A DNA stretch of 64,000 nucleotides, taken from the NCBI GenBank assembly GCA_024449915.1, contig JAMZAV010000095.1, forward strand, positions 248,001 to 312,000. The letters run 5' to 3'. Both the position numbers and the translations under genes were made by a program. The notes below the pieces were generated by a model that saw nothing but the letters and a program-made list of their open reading frames with translations, did not search any database and was not told where the DNA came from. The stretch is from Sweltsa coloradensis (taxonomy: Eukaryota > Arthropoda > Insecta > Plecoptera > Chloroperlidae). Of the stretch, positions 30,301-34,546 are shown piece after piece. Each line of letters opens with the position of its first letter. Within the stretch, counting starts at the first letter, position 1.

Positions 30301-33300
30301 AGAGAAGAGATTACGCATCTGATTGCATCTTAATATCAAGTAGATATTACTGTATTTACTTTTGGAGCCTATATATAGACTAACATCAATACATAGAATT
30401 CCCAGCAAACACAAGTAATCCCGCCCGTACATAAAACGTACGTTCAAGAACGTACGCGCACGTACGTTTTATGTACGTTTTCCCCCCGTACATTGCCCGT
30501 AAGAATGTGTCACTTCCGCCCGTATGTATAACACACGTTTTTTAATGGTTTACAACATACCAGGGATGCACCTTAACCGCACGGAAAACACACGTTTACG
30601 GCACTCAGTAATATTCCGCCCACACGGGAAACACACGAAAAACACACGTAAAACACACGTTTTCGGCACTAATAAATATTTAGCCAGCACCTCGCTTGGT
30701 CTGCAGGGAATAAATCCATGGCTCCATCTAGTAGAGAATCTGAAAAGTATAAGTTAGCTATGCCAATAAACAATTACTAAAAATATTAAAAATTATTTTA
30801 TTGACTTATGAAGTACAGTACTCACATCAATTTAAGCGGCATTTCATTAGATAACTATGTCAGTTTATTCAATTTGGAAATATGCATTATTAGATAAATT
30901 TTACTTCATCGTGTGTATTCGAACCTCGGCCATGTGTCGCTCCTTCAACCTGGAATCTGAAAGCCAGTCACTAGACCGTTCGGCCACGGTGAGCTGATGA
31001 CTGAGAAGAGTTAAACTAGCCTGTAGTTGGACGAGGCGCTCTCGTGTTTCGTCAAACCTAATAGGCCCCTATTCGGTCTCGAATATGATTTAAAGTTATA
31101 ATTCTCCATAAATCAAAAACGTTGTATCATAAGTTTAGAAGGAAATATAACAATTATATTGCTAACAGTAAAGTTTGATGTAGATATATAATAAATTGAA
31201 TTATACAGAACGGCAGAAGGCATTTATCAGTAGTAATTTGGTTGGAATCCTAAATAGATACATATATCCTGTATATAAATACATTTTGTCAGTGGTATTG
31301 TGCTAATATGAAAATGGTTGCATGGTCAATATATGATGATTGATTTGAGTATGAAATTCACGCTAGCAGTGGTGCAGAAATACGTACGTTGCCCATACGT
31401 GCAACACACGTACTCAAATGAATTACCCACACACCACACACATCCCACTCGATACGTGCGTTTTACGTACAGTTTACGTTTACATTGAGTACGTACGATG
31501 TCTGTGTGGGATATGTGCTGTCAAGCAACGCATAAGCAGTGCAGTGCCTGAACGCACGTTGCCCGCACAATTCCCATATGTTCCAAAATACATATATACA
31601 CACTACACACGAATTACACAGTACTAGTGTGTTTAACGTACATTTAACATACGTTTGACACAGTCGTGTGTTTGCTGGGTTAACATGGCGCGTATGTATA
31701 TCCTATAGTCAAAAGAGTAACAGTGAAAAAAAAAACGAAGTACTTGGCCTCGGCCTCAACTCGAAGTCAACAATAAGGACTCGCATACTTCTACTTTTGA
31801 CGTTTCAGCCCAAATTGTGTGGACAATAATTATCTTGTGTGGAATATTATCCTGTTTAAATTGTTTGGTTGTTGTGTGCAAATTGTTTTTGATCACAAAA
31901 CAGAAATCAATTGCAATGTTGTAGAAATTCCCTATAAGAATAATGACTAGATTAAAGATTTTTAAATAGTGCGTCATCTGGACTGATCACACTACCATTA
32001 TCAACCAATCAATCAACAAATCAATCAATACACTGTTCATAGCTATTTTCGATTGGACCTCGGGACTATTTTGTAAACTTGACATTGACAATCATTTGTA
32101 TTACCTCGCGTAGACCAATTGTTTTGTATTTTAGAGCCAGTGTTTGAATGTTATATTGAAACCGTACATTACGGATATTGGTTAGTTTATCATTCACCAC
32201 GATTGTCAATTAGCTGTCACGCATACGTCAAAGTAAACAATGTTGAGCCACTGACGTTACTGTTAATGTGTATTATTAAACATCAGTCAAGAGATAATGA
32301 AATAACTGGAGCTAAAAGGCTATGACGATGAATAAATATAATATTATTGAAAACAAATGCGTCACTGAATTTCAGAAAAAACAACACGTCCGATCATAGG
32401 TACTTGTACCCTCCACCGTCCGATCGTCACTTATATATTTTTTATATATTATATATGTTTATATATGTTTTTTTCTTCTGAAATTCGGTGACGCCTTTGT
32501 ATTTAATAATTTCACATTCATCGTAATAGCCTTTTAGCTCCAGTTATTTGATTATCTCTTGACTGATGTTCAATTATCGATTGATTTAAGGAGAGATAAT
32601 CAATCTTCAAATTCTGTTCACTATTATCACCAGTATGTTATATAGATTTAAAAATCAATTCGTATGTAATTGATTTGTAAAAACTCAAGTCCTGTTCAAA
32701 GTGTGACGAGATTAAGAATACAATTCAGATTTCAATAAAATCTTGTCAATTATTTCCATCCATTAGTGACAAAACAACGAATTAGTTTGACCCCCGAAAA
32801 TAACAGCCGATAAAATTTGTACTAAATCACCATAAGATCTAATGCAGGTGACTTTGTTGTAGAGCGAGCTCATGAACTTGTCTGTCATGCACGTGTGTTA
32901 TTGCAGCTGGTGGGCCTGAAAGTGGCCTCGTCGTATATGATCGACGTGTCGGCAGTGACCAACGAGTTTGTGAGTCCTCCTCTGAAACTCAGCGCCACGA
33001 CCAGACCAGGACAACCCATCGTGCAGGATAGTGCTCCCGTCCTGGTGCCAGGGTCCATATCCAACACCACCGTTGAAGTCATGGTCCTCAAGGCGTACAA
33101 CGATATGGACGGACCAATCAGGTAGAGCAGCCACAAAATAATATTAGCGCGGGGTTTAGCAGGCTTTGTGTGCATTTCGAATTTAATTTTATTTCCAAAA
33201 TTTATATTGGCTTCCTGATATTTAACTAATATTTCAATACTTTATCCCTTAATTATTAAATTACTACATCGATACTCCTTTGGAAAAGTAAATTAATGGC

Positions 33301-34546
33301 ACCCGTCAATTTGGATTTAAATTAAACATTATATTACGAATGACTACTTTTTATTATCCTTGTATACTTAAGCAACTGATTCATACATTTTTCTAGCAAT
33401 ATTAATTCGCTCGTTTCAATACAACGTATGTATGTATAAATTTTTGCTTAATTTGAGGAATCGATAAATTGGTGGAGGTGCCGGGTTTTGAAATTGATGC
33501 ACTAACAATGGTTTATAATGAATTCACCACTTTTGCATTTGTTCTTTCAGAACGTTTTAACGTTAAAATTAATGCCATTTTGTGTTAAATTTCAGTGCTT
33601 ATTTCTTGATTGTCAACACACCGAATATTATCCCAAATAACATGGAACAAGTGGCATCGAAACTACGCTCCGAGTTCAAGGACTTGGTGGGGGAGAATGG
33701 TTATGTGGCTATCGAGCTGCTTGGGGTGAGTTTGGCAGAACTATTTCGTTGTCTCTTTCTAGGCATATTAGGTCGAGCTTTAATAAAAAAGTTCAAAAAC
33801 GCAGATTTACGCAAAAGAATCAAGCAAGGTTATGCGTGCCTCCGAGGAGAGGTGATGAATACAGCGCATTTCCAGTTAGCCCAACGACTACATATTTCAT
33901 CCTTCTAGGTCTCTTCATATTTATCTATTTATCAATGCCTTTGTAAAGGCTAGGAATTTTTTTTCTTCTATCCGACAATTTAATAAATACATTTGTAATA
34001 CGTAATTGTATGTAATGACATTTTATGACATAGGTATAGTAATTAATAAAATTTGTTAAAAAGTGGTGTGCCAAAATAAATCTTAGTAATTATTAAACAA
34101 AAAACATACTTTAGAGTTAGCTTTTAGGCGATTGTTGATCGAAGAGTTTTTCATCGTTTACTTGATGCATACTAAGGACGTTTACCTGGATATATGCATA
34201 TTTCAAAGGAATGTGTTTAGTAATTTTGTTGATTTGTCAATTTTTCAATTTAATTGTATCAAGAGAGGAAATGGCCGTGATAGCCCCATTGTGACTTGTG
34301 ACATTGAAACACTCACTCTCCCCGACCCCTCTCACTCTTCGTACTCTCTTGCAGCTGGAGGTCGACGCCGAGCTGCCAGTGACCTTGGGCAACGGAGGCG
34401 TCGTCTACGGCGTATACGGGCGCTACGTCAACAAGCCCCTGTACCCCGACACCACCTACTCCCTGCGCCTGCTCGTCATGTCCGAGTACCAGAAGGATCG
34501 CAGCTACAGCTTCGTGGACGGCCCCACCTTCCACACTCTGCCGTAA
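200..34546 (+). CDS. Multi-exon gene model: secreted/receptor-like protein, FA-OMT-like + 3 EGF + about 9 FN3 modules (5' partial)
   Basis: Seen: 25 exons that join in phase: 200-322, 6072-6373, 8948-9125, 10109-10296, 12517-12616, 13119-13217, 13681-13821, 14534-14671, 15808-15938, 16842-17043, 17591-17661, 18520-18736, 19448-19566, 19678-19864, 20762-20901, 22361-22535, 24199-24560 (scrambled), 25167-25353, 26062-26383 (frameshift), 27375-27614 (frameshift), 28627-28699, 29218-29429, 32907-33121, 33596-33725, 34355-34546. About 1,400 codons; no start codon or signal peptide, so the 5' end is upstream. Known: FN3 and EGF repeats are extracellular modules; a last module with an ELP...VNKPLYPDTTY pattern resembles the membrane-proximal FN3 of receptor tyrosine phosphatases. 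Inferred: an extracellular adhesion or receptor-phosphatase-like protein. No transmembrane segment or phosphatase domain is present, so it ends as a secreted form unless an alternative donor at 34543 joins it to exons outside the window. Exons are GC-richer than introns, as expected for selected coding sequence. Confidence 0.85.
323..396. repeat. Imperfect GT/GC dinucleotide tract
   Basis: Starts just after the donor at 323 and runs GTGCGTGTGCGTGTGCGTGAC and similar to about 385. Simple sequence; small frames here on both strands are artefacts of it. Confidence 0.8.
545..1150 (+). repeat. Dispersed repeat R1, copy 1
   Basis: Starts near TTCGCAAACGC...TCGCGTTGATGGATGAGC and ends CTTCGCTTCGCTCATCCAA at about 1150. 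Further copies: 1853-3185 (reverse), 49480-50065, 58757-59110 (reverse) and 59135-59710. Includes the shared stretch around 840-880 (CCACCCGTTTGGTCAG) and an A-rich run. The peptide-like frames inside recur with the repeat and are not genes. Confidence 0.85.
1205..1300 (+). repeat. Repeat tail (ATCAGTTTTT hairpin plus TAGACTTTAAATA)
   Basis: Contains TGTAAATCAGTTTTTCTAAC followed by TGAATAGGATAGACTTTAAA and an A/T-rich end. The same arrangement is reversed at 53165-53300, and a related tail ends the SINE-like copies at 16735, 58680 and 59950. It looks like the 3' end of a SINE or LINE family. Confidence 0.6.
1853..3185 (-). repeat. Dispersed repeat R1/R2, copy 2 (reverse, longest)
   Basis: Begins GGATGAGCGAAGCAAAGACT and ends GCTCATCCATCAACGCG...GCGTTTGCGAAG. 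The first about 500 bases are R1 in reverse; the next about 750 (2380-3130, R2) match the reverse complement of 48650-49215 in pieces. Faces copy 1 as an inverted pair about 700 bases apart. Confidence 0.8.
3907..4541. repeat. Foldback element about 635 bp (long inverted repeat)
   Basis: Left arm 3907-4205 pairs with right arm about 4250-4541. For example TTCGCAGGAAAGACAG near 3915 pairs with the TTTCTCCTGCGAA near 4525, and GTCAAAATATAGTGAATGGC (4298-) mirrors 4120-4155. The arms diverge at the outside and are nearly perfect near the centre (CGCGGTCGAATAGCCTTAAG / AAGGCTATTCGACCGCG). A MITE or foldback transposon with no coding capacity. Confidence 0.85.
4575..4660. repeat. Short hairpin repeat
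   Basis: GTTTGTTGTTGAAAGGGTAT near 4580 pairs imperfectly with ATATCCTTTAAACAACAAAC near 4632. Related fragments AGGGTATATAAGTCA (4843) and ATATATCCCTTTAACAA (4996) lie downstream, so this is probably a small degraded element. Confidence 0.5.
4661..5825. other. Intron sequence, mostly featureless, one GC-richer island
   Basis: AT-rich intron apart from about 5035-5235, which is GC-richer with many CG dinucleotides (GAACGTCGTCGACAATGTCC...). No exon signals that fit the gene's phase were seen. Confidence 0.4.
5826..6060. repeat. Cluster of GTCAC/GTGAC motifs before the exon at 6072
   Basis: About a dozen GGTGAC, GTCAC, CACTGGTCAC and GACTCGG words occur in 230 bases, with local palindromes such as CCGGTGACCGTCACC. 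GC-richer than the surrounding intron. No known family recognised; a 150-codon open frame across it is not supported as coding. Confidence 0.4.
6072..6373 (+). CDS. Exon: FA-OMT-like (PF12248-type) domain, first part
   Basis: Acceptor CCGCAG ending 6071, donor GTAAGG at 6374; phase 1 in, phase 0 out. About 100 residues: YQFTTNG, then HVDFSVRTSTKGVARIMLLN, then DMYVIDLIHNDLYKIHMSS. The pattern of an FxV strand, an ARIML strand and a 'YVIDL..N..Y.I' strand resembles the farnesoic acid O-methyltransferase-like domain, a non-catalytic beta-sandwich often found in extracellular arthropod and mollusc proteins. The assignment rests on pattern memory only. Overlapping frames and the opposite-strand frames here are shadows. 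Confidence 0.85.
6374..8947. other. Intron, AT-rich, nothing recognised
   Basis: Open frames are short and on both strands, with no splice signals or domain-like sequence. No repeat found elsewhere in the window was recognised. Confidence 0.5.
8948..9125 (+). CDS. Exon: FA-OMT-like domain, second part
   Basis: Acceptor TTGCAG ending 8947, donor GTGAGT at 9126; phase 0 in, phase 1 out. Reads RWVSDQDLKFRLNIAGDNIV then a strand KLNIKYVAFLTEDIKRSW. This fits the second half of PF12248-like domains, where an 'FWI...I.VG' strand is followed by 'I.YVGF.T....W'. Confidence is high that it is coding, moderate for the domain name. Confidence 0.85.
9126..10108. other. Intron with (AT)n tract and C-run
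   Basis: An (AT) tract lies at about 9348-9370 and a C run at about 9787-9799. The 131-codon opposite-strand frame over 9282-9677 includes the AT tract and has no domain-like sequence, so I do not call it. Confidence 0.5.
10109..10296 (+). CDS. Exon: beta-rich extracellular segment
   Basis: Acceptor TTACAG ending 10108, donor GTAAAT at 10297; phase 1 in, phase 0 out. Reads EARAWLLVRSGGW, a Cys in DKICVSFF, then alternating strands NATIKVTAKLANGM. One N-glycosylation sequon (NAT). It resembles an Ig-like or adhesin beta sandwich but I do not recognise a named family. It continues in the next exon. Confidence 0.85.
10330..10372 (+). repeat. tRNA-like B-box fragment
   Basis: GGTTCAATTCC at 10349-10359 matches a pol III B box inside GGTCACTGGTTCAATTCCGA, flanked by a short GG..CC stem. 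Likely a SINE head fragment; the upstream A box is not clear. Confidence 0.4.
10650..10666 (+). repeat. 17-base motif TGGTGGAGGTGCCGGGT, site 1
   Basis: Exact copy of a GC-rich motif that recurs across the window in otherwise AT-rich DNA. A one-mismatch copy (GTACC for GTGCC) lies at 11206-11222. Other sites: 26664 (reverse), 30005, 33470, 41350 (reverse), 41403 (variant), 44582, 53786, 53841 (variant), 53965 (variant), 61973 (one base short), 62236. Confidence 0.85.
10667..12516. other. Intron, AT-rich, no gene
   Basis: Holds the motif variant at 11206, an (AT) tract at about 11966-11980, and otherwise unremarkable sequence. No exon with consistent splice phase was found. Confidence 0.45.
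12517..12616 (+). CDS. Exon: end of beta-rich segment before the EGF repeats
   Basis: Donor GTAAGT at 12617 is strong; phase 0 in, phase 1 out. Reads EDIALLDVPPEKEGFICTIE then MKKNTTSFALNKP, with one Cys (possible partner of the Cys in the previous exon) and an NTT sequon. Acceptor choice: the AG at 12515-12516 keeps phase 0 with the preceding exon. The AG at 12510-12511 has a better pyrimidine tract but would hit a TAG in this phase. Confidence 0.75.
12617..13680. other. Introns around the first EGF exon, nothing recognised
   Basis: Two AT-rich introns (12617-13118 and 13218-13680) with no repeats shared with the rest of the window and no extra exon candidates. Confidence 0.45.
13119..13217 (+). 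CDS. Exon: EGF-like repeat 1
   Basis: Acceptor TTGCAG ending 13118, donor GTATGA at 13218; 99 bases, phase 1 at both ends, the usual phase for shuffled EGF exons. Reads DCGVCFHGGVCD, then GTCICPPGFTGDKC. The six cysteines and the CxCPPGFTGxxC ending are the EGF signature. Confidence 0.92.
13681..13821 (+). CDS. Exon: EGF/laminin-type repeat 2
   Basis: Acceptor CTCGTAG ending 13680, donor GTAAGT at 13822; 141 bases, phase 1-1. Reads GCGKNSYGQDCSGVC, then a CSGMTLC core, then GCNCAPGFTGSNC. The eight-Cys 'YGxxC...C...C...CxCxPGFTGxxC' pattern is that of the EGF repeats found in Tie- and MEGF-type receptors. Confidence 0.93.
13880..14185. repeat. Degenerate minisatellite, unit about 20 bases
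   Basis: A loose array built on CAGTTGAAGCATGTA-like units (for example CAGTTGAGTATGTAGAGTG twice, GTCCAGTTGAG, GTGCAGCTGAAGCA). Unit length varies. The open frame on the minus strand here (repeating LQLYLLQ-type peptide) is a by-product. Confidence 0.75.
14325..14460. repeat. Hairpin element sharing its right end with the 27-kb element
   Basis: ATATGGAAATCAATCCA (about 14328-14345) pairs with TGGATTGATTTCCATAT (about 14388-14405). The following ATCAATTACACATACGGGA matches ATCAATTACATCCCCTACGGGA after the 27-kb hairpin, so the two belong to one family. Confidence 0.65.
14534..14671 (+). CDS. Exon: EGF/laminin-type repeat 3
   Basis: Acceptor GCACAG ending 14533, donor GTGAGT at 14672; 138 bases, phase 1-1. 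Reads ECREGQYGVNCSQSCGNC, NGTFCD, and CYEGCKRGFNPPLC. Same YGxxC framework as the previous repeat, with a divergent last loop (KRGFNPPLC instead of PGFTGxxC). An NGT sequon is present. Confidence 0.92.
14914..15145. repeat. MITE, 232 bp, with long terminal inverted repeats
   Basis: Left end GAGGGGCCTAGTGGG (14914-14928) and right end CCCACTAGGCCCCTC (15131-15145) are perfect complements. Pairing continues inward for roughly 90 bases with mismatches (AGTTTAAACTGCTATGTCTTA / TTAAGACAGCAGTTTTAACT). AAT-rich flanks may be a short target duplication (AAT/AAT). Confidence 0.85.
15146..15807. other. Intron remainder, nothing recognised
   Basis: AT-rich, with a short unsupported minus-strand frame over 15144-15398. 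No splice-consistent exon. Confidence 0.4.
15808..15938 (+). CDS. Exon: FN3 module 1, first half
   Basis: Acceptor TTTCAG ending 15807, donor GTATGT at 15939; phase 1 in, 0 out. Reads NPPNITEIEYNMATAEFWMR then YFYHVQYK. The P-P opening, a W on strand B/C and the closing 'Y.VQYK' are typical of an FN3 first half. Confidence 0.9.
16370..16800 (+). repeat. SINE-like element, tRNA-Gly-like head, copy 1
   Basis: Head about 16375-16445: TGCTTCCAATGCAG resembles a tRNA-Gly(UCC) anticodon arm (CTTCCAA loop) and GGTTCGATTCC at 16430-16440 is a B box. A hairpin follows (CAGAAGTTTTTTAACTTCTG). The body 16505-16735 matches 58425-58685 in reverse, and the tail CACTGAAAATCAGTTATATA then GAGTGGGTAGACTCTAAATA runs into ATTT repeats just before the exon at 16842. 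Confidence 0.8.
16842..17043 (+). CDS. Exon: FN3 module 1, second half
   Basis: Acceptor TTGTAG ending 16841, donor GTATGT at 17044; phase 0 in, 1 out. Reads YEMTNLTPGKTYTVRVLLYN: the L-x-P-G-x-x-Y-x-V-x-V motif is the hallmark of the FN3 E-F region. It closes with the strand VSLFTT. One NLT sequon. Confidence 0.93.
17591..17661 (+). CDS. Exon: FN3 module 2, first part (short)
   Basis: Acceptor TTTCAG ending 17590, donor GTAAGT at 17662; 71 bases, phase 1 in, 0 out. Reads VAPIYNLQANWNGQNAFDMQ-WK. This short exon ends right after the conserved Trp of strand B, unlike the other first-half exons, which run to the 'Y.V.YK' strand; the rest of the first half sits in the next exon. Confidence 0.85.
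17913..18210. mobile_element. hAT-type MITE, 298 bp, with 8-bp target duplications
   Basis: Terminal repeats CAGTGGCGTA (17913) and TACGCCACTG (18201-18210) are perfect complements, and pairing continues with AGG/CCT. Flanks TTCATAAC (17905-17912) and CTCATAAC (18211-18218) match at 7 of 8 bases, the 8-bp duplication made by hAT transposases. No coding capacity, so non-autonomous. It sits in the intron between the two FN3 module 2 exons. Confidence 0.9.
18520..18736 (+). CDS. Exon: FN3 module 2, remainder
   Basis: Acceptor TTTCAG ending 18519, donor GTAAGT at 18737; phase 0 in, 1 out. Reads CELEYFKVFVREGW, then TPNFTYWVQVEAITNQGP. The 'Y.V.V.A.T..G' strand is FN3-like. The final 49 bases and the donor are part of a perfect 62-bp tandem duplication; using the second donor (at 18799) would include an in-frame TAG at 18781, so the first donor must be used. 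Confidence 0.92.
18688..18811. repeat. Perfect 62-bp tandem duplication over an exon end and its donor
   Basis: 18688-18749 is repeated base for base at 18750-18811, and the match carries on three bases further (GGT). Each copy contains the last 49 bases of the exon and a GTAAGT donor (18737 and 18799). Confidence 0.95.
19448..19566 (+). CDS. Exon: FN3 module 3, first half
   Basis: Acceptor TTCTAG ending 19447, donor GTAAGC at 19567; phase 1 in, 0 out. Reads APSVVLKMHYRRITANELDV, SWEKPKSSGGEIKYYVVRYK. The 'L.VSW..P....G.I..Y.V.Y' core is a textbook FN3 first half. Confidence 0.94.
19678..19864 (+). CDS. Exon: FN3 module 3, second half
   Basis: Acceptor TTACAG ending 19677, donor GTAGCA at 19865; phase 0 in, 1 out; the intron from the previous exon is only 111 bases. 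Starts with two Cys (CLRYLACDLGANC, three in all) and carries LAGLIPFAQYEVLVAAYT, the FN3 'L.P...Y.V.V.A.T' strand. Confidence 0.93.
20762..20901 (+). CDS. Exon: FN3 module 4, first half
   Basis: Acceptor ATGTAG ending 20761, donor GTACAG at 20902; phase 1 in, 0 out. Reads TNQSLSLTWLPAADCSLLNG then YPIGYQYTLYE. 'L.L.W.P......G...GY...Y' is the FN3 pattern. One NQS sequon. Confidence 0.92.
20902..22360. other. Intron, nothing recognised
   Basis: AT-rich, with a short (ATT)n tract at about 21212-21230. No exon or shared repeat seen. Confidence 0.45.
22361..22535 (+). CDS. Exon: FN3 module 4, second half
   Basis: Acceptor TTCTAG ending 22360, donor GTCAGT at 22536; phase 0 in, 1 out. Reads VTFHNLAPHQDYELHVMQQV, the FN3 'L.P...Y...V' motif, and closes with a strand LVIAERT. 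It is fully open with no internal methionine start. Confidence 0.9.
22536..24145. other. Intron, nothing firm
   Basis: AT-rich. A possible tRNA-like B-box word (GTTCGATTCC) at about 23449-23458 is the only hint of a repeat. No exon seen. Confidence 0.4.
24150..24560. repeat. Three degenerate tandem copies of an intron end plus exon
   Basis: Copy A about 24150-24254, copy B about 24270-24400, copy C about 24410-24560. Each repeats ACTAAGTGTGAACATGCTTT-like intron sequence followed by GGCCTGCACGTGAAACACGC-like exon sequence. A and C are 240 bases apart and nearly identical in the exon core; B differs by many single-base losses. Confidence 0.85.
24199..24560 (+). CDS. Exon: FN3 module 5, first half - scrambled, three partial copies
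   Basis: A good acceptor (CTTCTCAG ending 24198) opens VSPPVGGLHVKHASPRMVE, but after 24254 this copy loses register and meets TGA at 24270. A second, indel-ridden copy lies at about 24290-24400. A third (about 24410-24560) has lost the acceptor AG but has an intact 3' part from 24495, reading LHWSLPKELPPRSIEYYLVN, and a good donor GTAAGT at 24561. Taking 24199-24254 plus 24495-24560 gives 122 bases in exactly the expected phase (1 in, 0 out) and a normal FN3 first half. The exon therefore exists but is broken in this sequence. Confidence 0.75.
24561..26061. other. Introns around FN3 module 5, AT-rich
   Basis: 24561-25166 includes ATAATCAT-type simple sequence (about 24800-24990). 25354-26061 includes a tract with ATCGATG and ATATCG words (about 25510-25610). 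No gene seen. Confidence 0.4.
25167..25353 (+). CDS. Exon: FN3 module 5, second half
   Basis: Acceptor GTTCAG ending 25166, donor GTGAGT at 25354; phase 0 in, 1 out. Begins CEQLLACPLEYNSC, a Cys-bearing start like module 3, then LKGLQPYAVFHVEVSAYTGE, the FN3 'L.P...F.V.V.A.T' strand. 187 bases, the same length as the equivalent exon of module 3. Confidence 0.94.
26062..26383 (+). CDS. Exon: FN3 module 6 in a single exon, one-base frameshift
   Basis: Acceptor TTTCAG ending 26061, donor GTGAGG at 26384. The first frame reads ETWITVQWRAP and the second frame carries on from about 26143 with a GPLNGYTYRLLSFGPDD loop, then GNTNETTATFLRL and VKYLAQIYTVVTSS. The two pieces together make one complete FN3 module, so an extra base lies in the C-rich run near 26136-26143. 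Without it the exon is 321 bases and restores the expected phase 1-1. It is the only module here not split by an intron. Confidence 0.85.
26384..27004. other. Intron with one reverse copy of the 17-base motif
   Basis: The motif lies on the minus strand at 26664-26680 (ACCCGGCACCTCCACCA). Nothing else recognised. Confidence 0.5.
27009..27162 (-). repeat. Hairpin element enclosing a tRNA-like sequence
   Basis: A perfect 27-base inverted repeat (27037-27063 with 27110-27136, core CATCCCAGCGGGGTATCGAA) sits inside a second one (TATGTAAATCAATC with GATTGATTTACATA). On the minus strand the unit reads as a tRNA-like head: A-box-like TAGCTTAGGGGTAAAGC, an anticodon-like stem-loop with CCGGCAA, and B box GGTTCGATACC. 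The right arm repeats the B box on the plus strand. It is not a functional tRNA gene, because the acceptor stem does not close normally. Confidence 0.75.
27375..27614 (+). CDS. Exon: FN3 module 7, first part, one-base frameshift
   Basis: Acceptor TTGCAG ending 27374, donor GTGAGT at 27615. The first frame reads MDVYRRGLDRLGLRWSTPKV; the second continues from about 27461 with NLDAVMIRYNSVGN, TKMATCPVWKEYFCYDVIG and LQENTAYNVV. A single base is missing in the GGCC at 27458-27461. With it restored the exon would be 241 bases and phase 1 in, 0 out, as required by its neighbours. Confidence 0.88.
27615..29217. other. Introns flanking the short FN3 exon, nothing recognised
   Basis: 27615-28626 and 28700-29217 are AT-rich, with unsupported short frames on both strands and no shared repeat. 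Confidence 0.45.
28627..28699 (+). CDS. Exon: FN3 module 7, last strand
   Basis: Acceptor TAACAG ending 28626, donor GTAAGA at 28700; 73 bases, phase 0 in, 1 out. Reads VRVLSSDNDVEGLPAEITAV then TTPD. It continues the 'Y.V.VRV' strand of the previous exon, giving the usual FN3 end with an alternating 'A.ITAVTTPD' strand. Too short to be found as an open frame alone. Confidence 0.87.
29218..29429 (+). CDS. Exon: FN3 module 8, main part
   Basis: Acceptor TTCCAG ending 29217, donor GTGAGT at 29430; phase 1 in, 0 out. Reads SEPPSYIRMMKKNSSTLTIA, WGYPNKTNGILKSFLVTHQQ, and a CC pair in AWQCCSEPL. The 'STLTI.W..P...NG....F.V' core is FN3. NSS and NKT sequons are present. Confidence 0.93.
30398..31681. 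mobile_element. 1.28-kb insertion with CCCAGCAAACAC ends
   Basis: Starts CCCAGCAAACAC (about 30401) and ends GTGTTTGCTGGG (about 31668-31679), a perfect 12-base inverted end. The subterminal 250-300 bases at each side hold clusters of CGTACGTTTTATGTACGTTT and ACACACGTAAAACACACGTT words in both orientations. No transposase frame seen. The inner part includes a minus-strand tRNA-like stretch (30915-30995). No clean target duplication: the flanks are AATT and TTAA. Confidence 0.75.
30915..30995 (-). repeat. tRNA-like sequence inside the 1.28-kb insertion
   Basis: On the minus strand GTGGCCGAACGGTCTAG resembles an A box of the Ser/Leu type and GGTTCGAATAC (30915-30925) is a B box, spaced about 65 bases apart. 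The anticodon and variable arms are not convincing as a functional tRNA. Confidence 0.55.
31771..32278. other. Intron, nothing recognised
   Basis: AT-rich, with CAATCAAT-type simple repeat at about 31998-32030. Confidence 0.45.
32279..32571. repeat. MITE-like inverted repeat, about 290 bp
   Basis: ACATCAGTCAAGAGATAATG (32279-) pairs with CAATCATC-type end ATTATCTCTTGACTGATGTT (32551-32570), and CTGGAGCTAAAAGGCTATGA pairs with CGTAATAGCCTTTTAGCTCC. Arms about 95 bases with scattered mismatches; loop about 100 bases. Confidence 0.8.
32907..33121 (+). CDS. Exon: end of FN3 module 8 and start of the last module
   Basis: Acceptor TTGCAG ending 32906, donor GTAGAG at 33122; phase 0 in, 2 out, following a 3.5-kb repeat-filled intron. 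Reads LVGLKVASSYMIDVSAVTNE ('L..Y.IDV.A.T', the FN3 end), then after PPLKLSATTRP starts a new module ending VLKAYNDMDGPI-R/S. The 'NDMDGPI' turn resembles the 'N..NGPI..Y.V.V' turn at the start of the membrane-proximal FN3 of receptor tyrosine phosphatases. Confidence 0.92.
33122..34354. other. Last two introns
   Basis: 33122-33595 carries one exact 17-base motif at 33470-33486. 33726-34354 shows nothing else. Confidence 0.5.
33596..33725 (+). CDS. Exon: last, phosphatase-receptor-type FN3 module, middle
   Basis: Acceptor TTTCAG ending 33595, donor GTGAGT at 33726; phase 2 in, 0 out. Reads SAYFLIVNTPNIIPNN and FKDLVGENGYVAIELLG. The strand 'AYFLIV' continuing '...GPI' and the 'YVA.EL' close match the order seen in receptor tyrosine phosphatase juxtamembrane modules ('GPI..Y.IVV...YIAAEL'). 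Confidence 0.88.
34355..34546 (+). CDS. Terminal exon: end of last FN3-like module and stop codon
   Basis: Acceptor TTGCAG ending 34354; opens in phase 0 and ends at TAA 34544-34546. Reads DAELPVTLGNGGVVYGVYGR, YVNKPLYPDTTYSLRLLVMS and SFVDGPTFHTLP. The 'ELP..LG.G..Y..Y.NKPL.P.T.Y...L' pattern is that of receptor tyrosine phosphatase membrane-proximal domains. No transmembrane segment follows. A possible donor (GTAAAC at 34543) overlaps the stop. Larger frames across this exon in other registers are shadows. Confidence 0.9.
   Translation: MEVDAELPVTLGNGGVVYGVYGRYVNKPLYPDTTYSLRLLVMSEYQKDRSYSFVDGPTFHTLP

Larger units (their letters stand above)
29940..31770. repeat. Older repeat R3 interrupted by a 1.28-kb insertion
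   Basis: The flanks 29940-30397 and 31682-31770 match 44530-45040 in order: the motif block with GGTGCCGGGTCGCG (30005), the ACTTTTGGAGCCTA block (30357) and the CGAAGTACT block (31735). The 44-kb copy runs straight through, so 30398-31681 is a later insertion. Poly-G at about 30148-30167. Confidence 0.8.
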
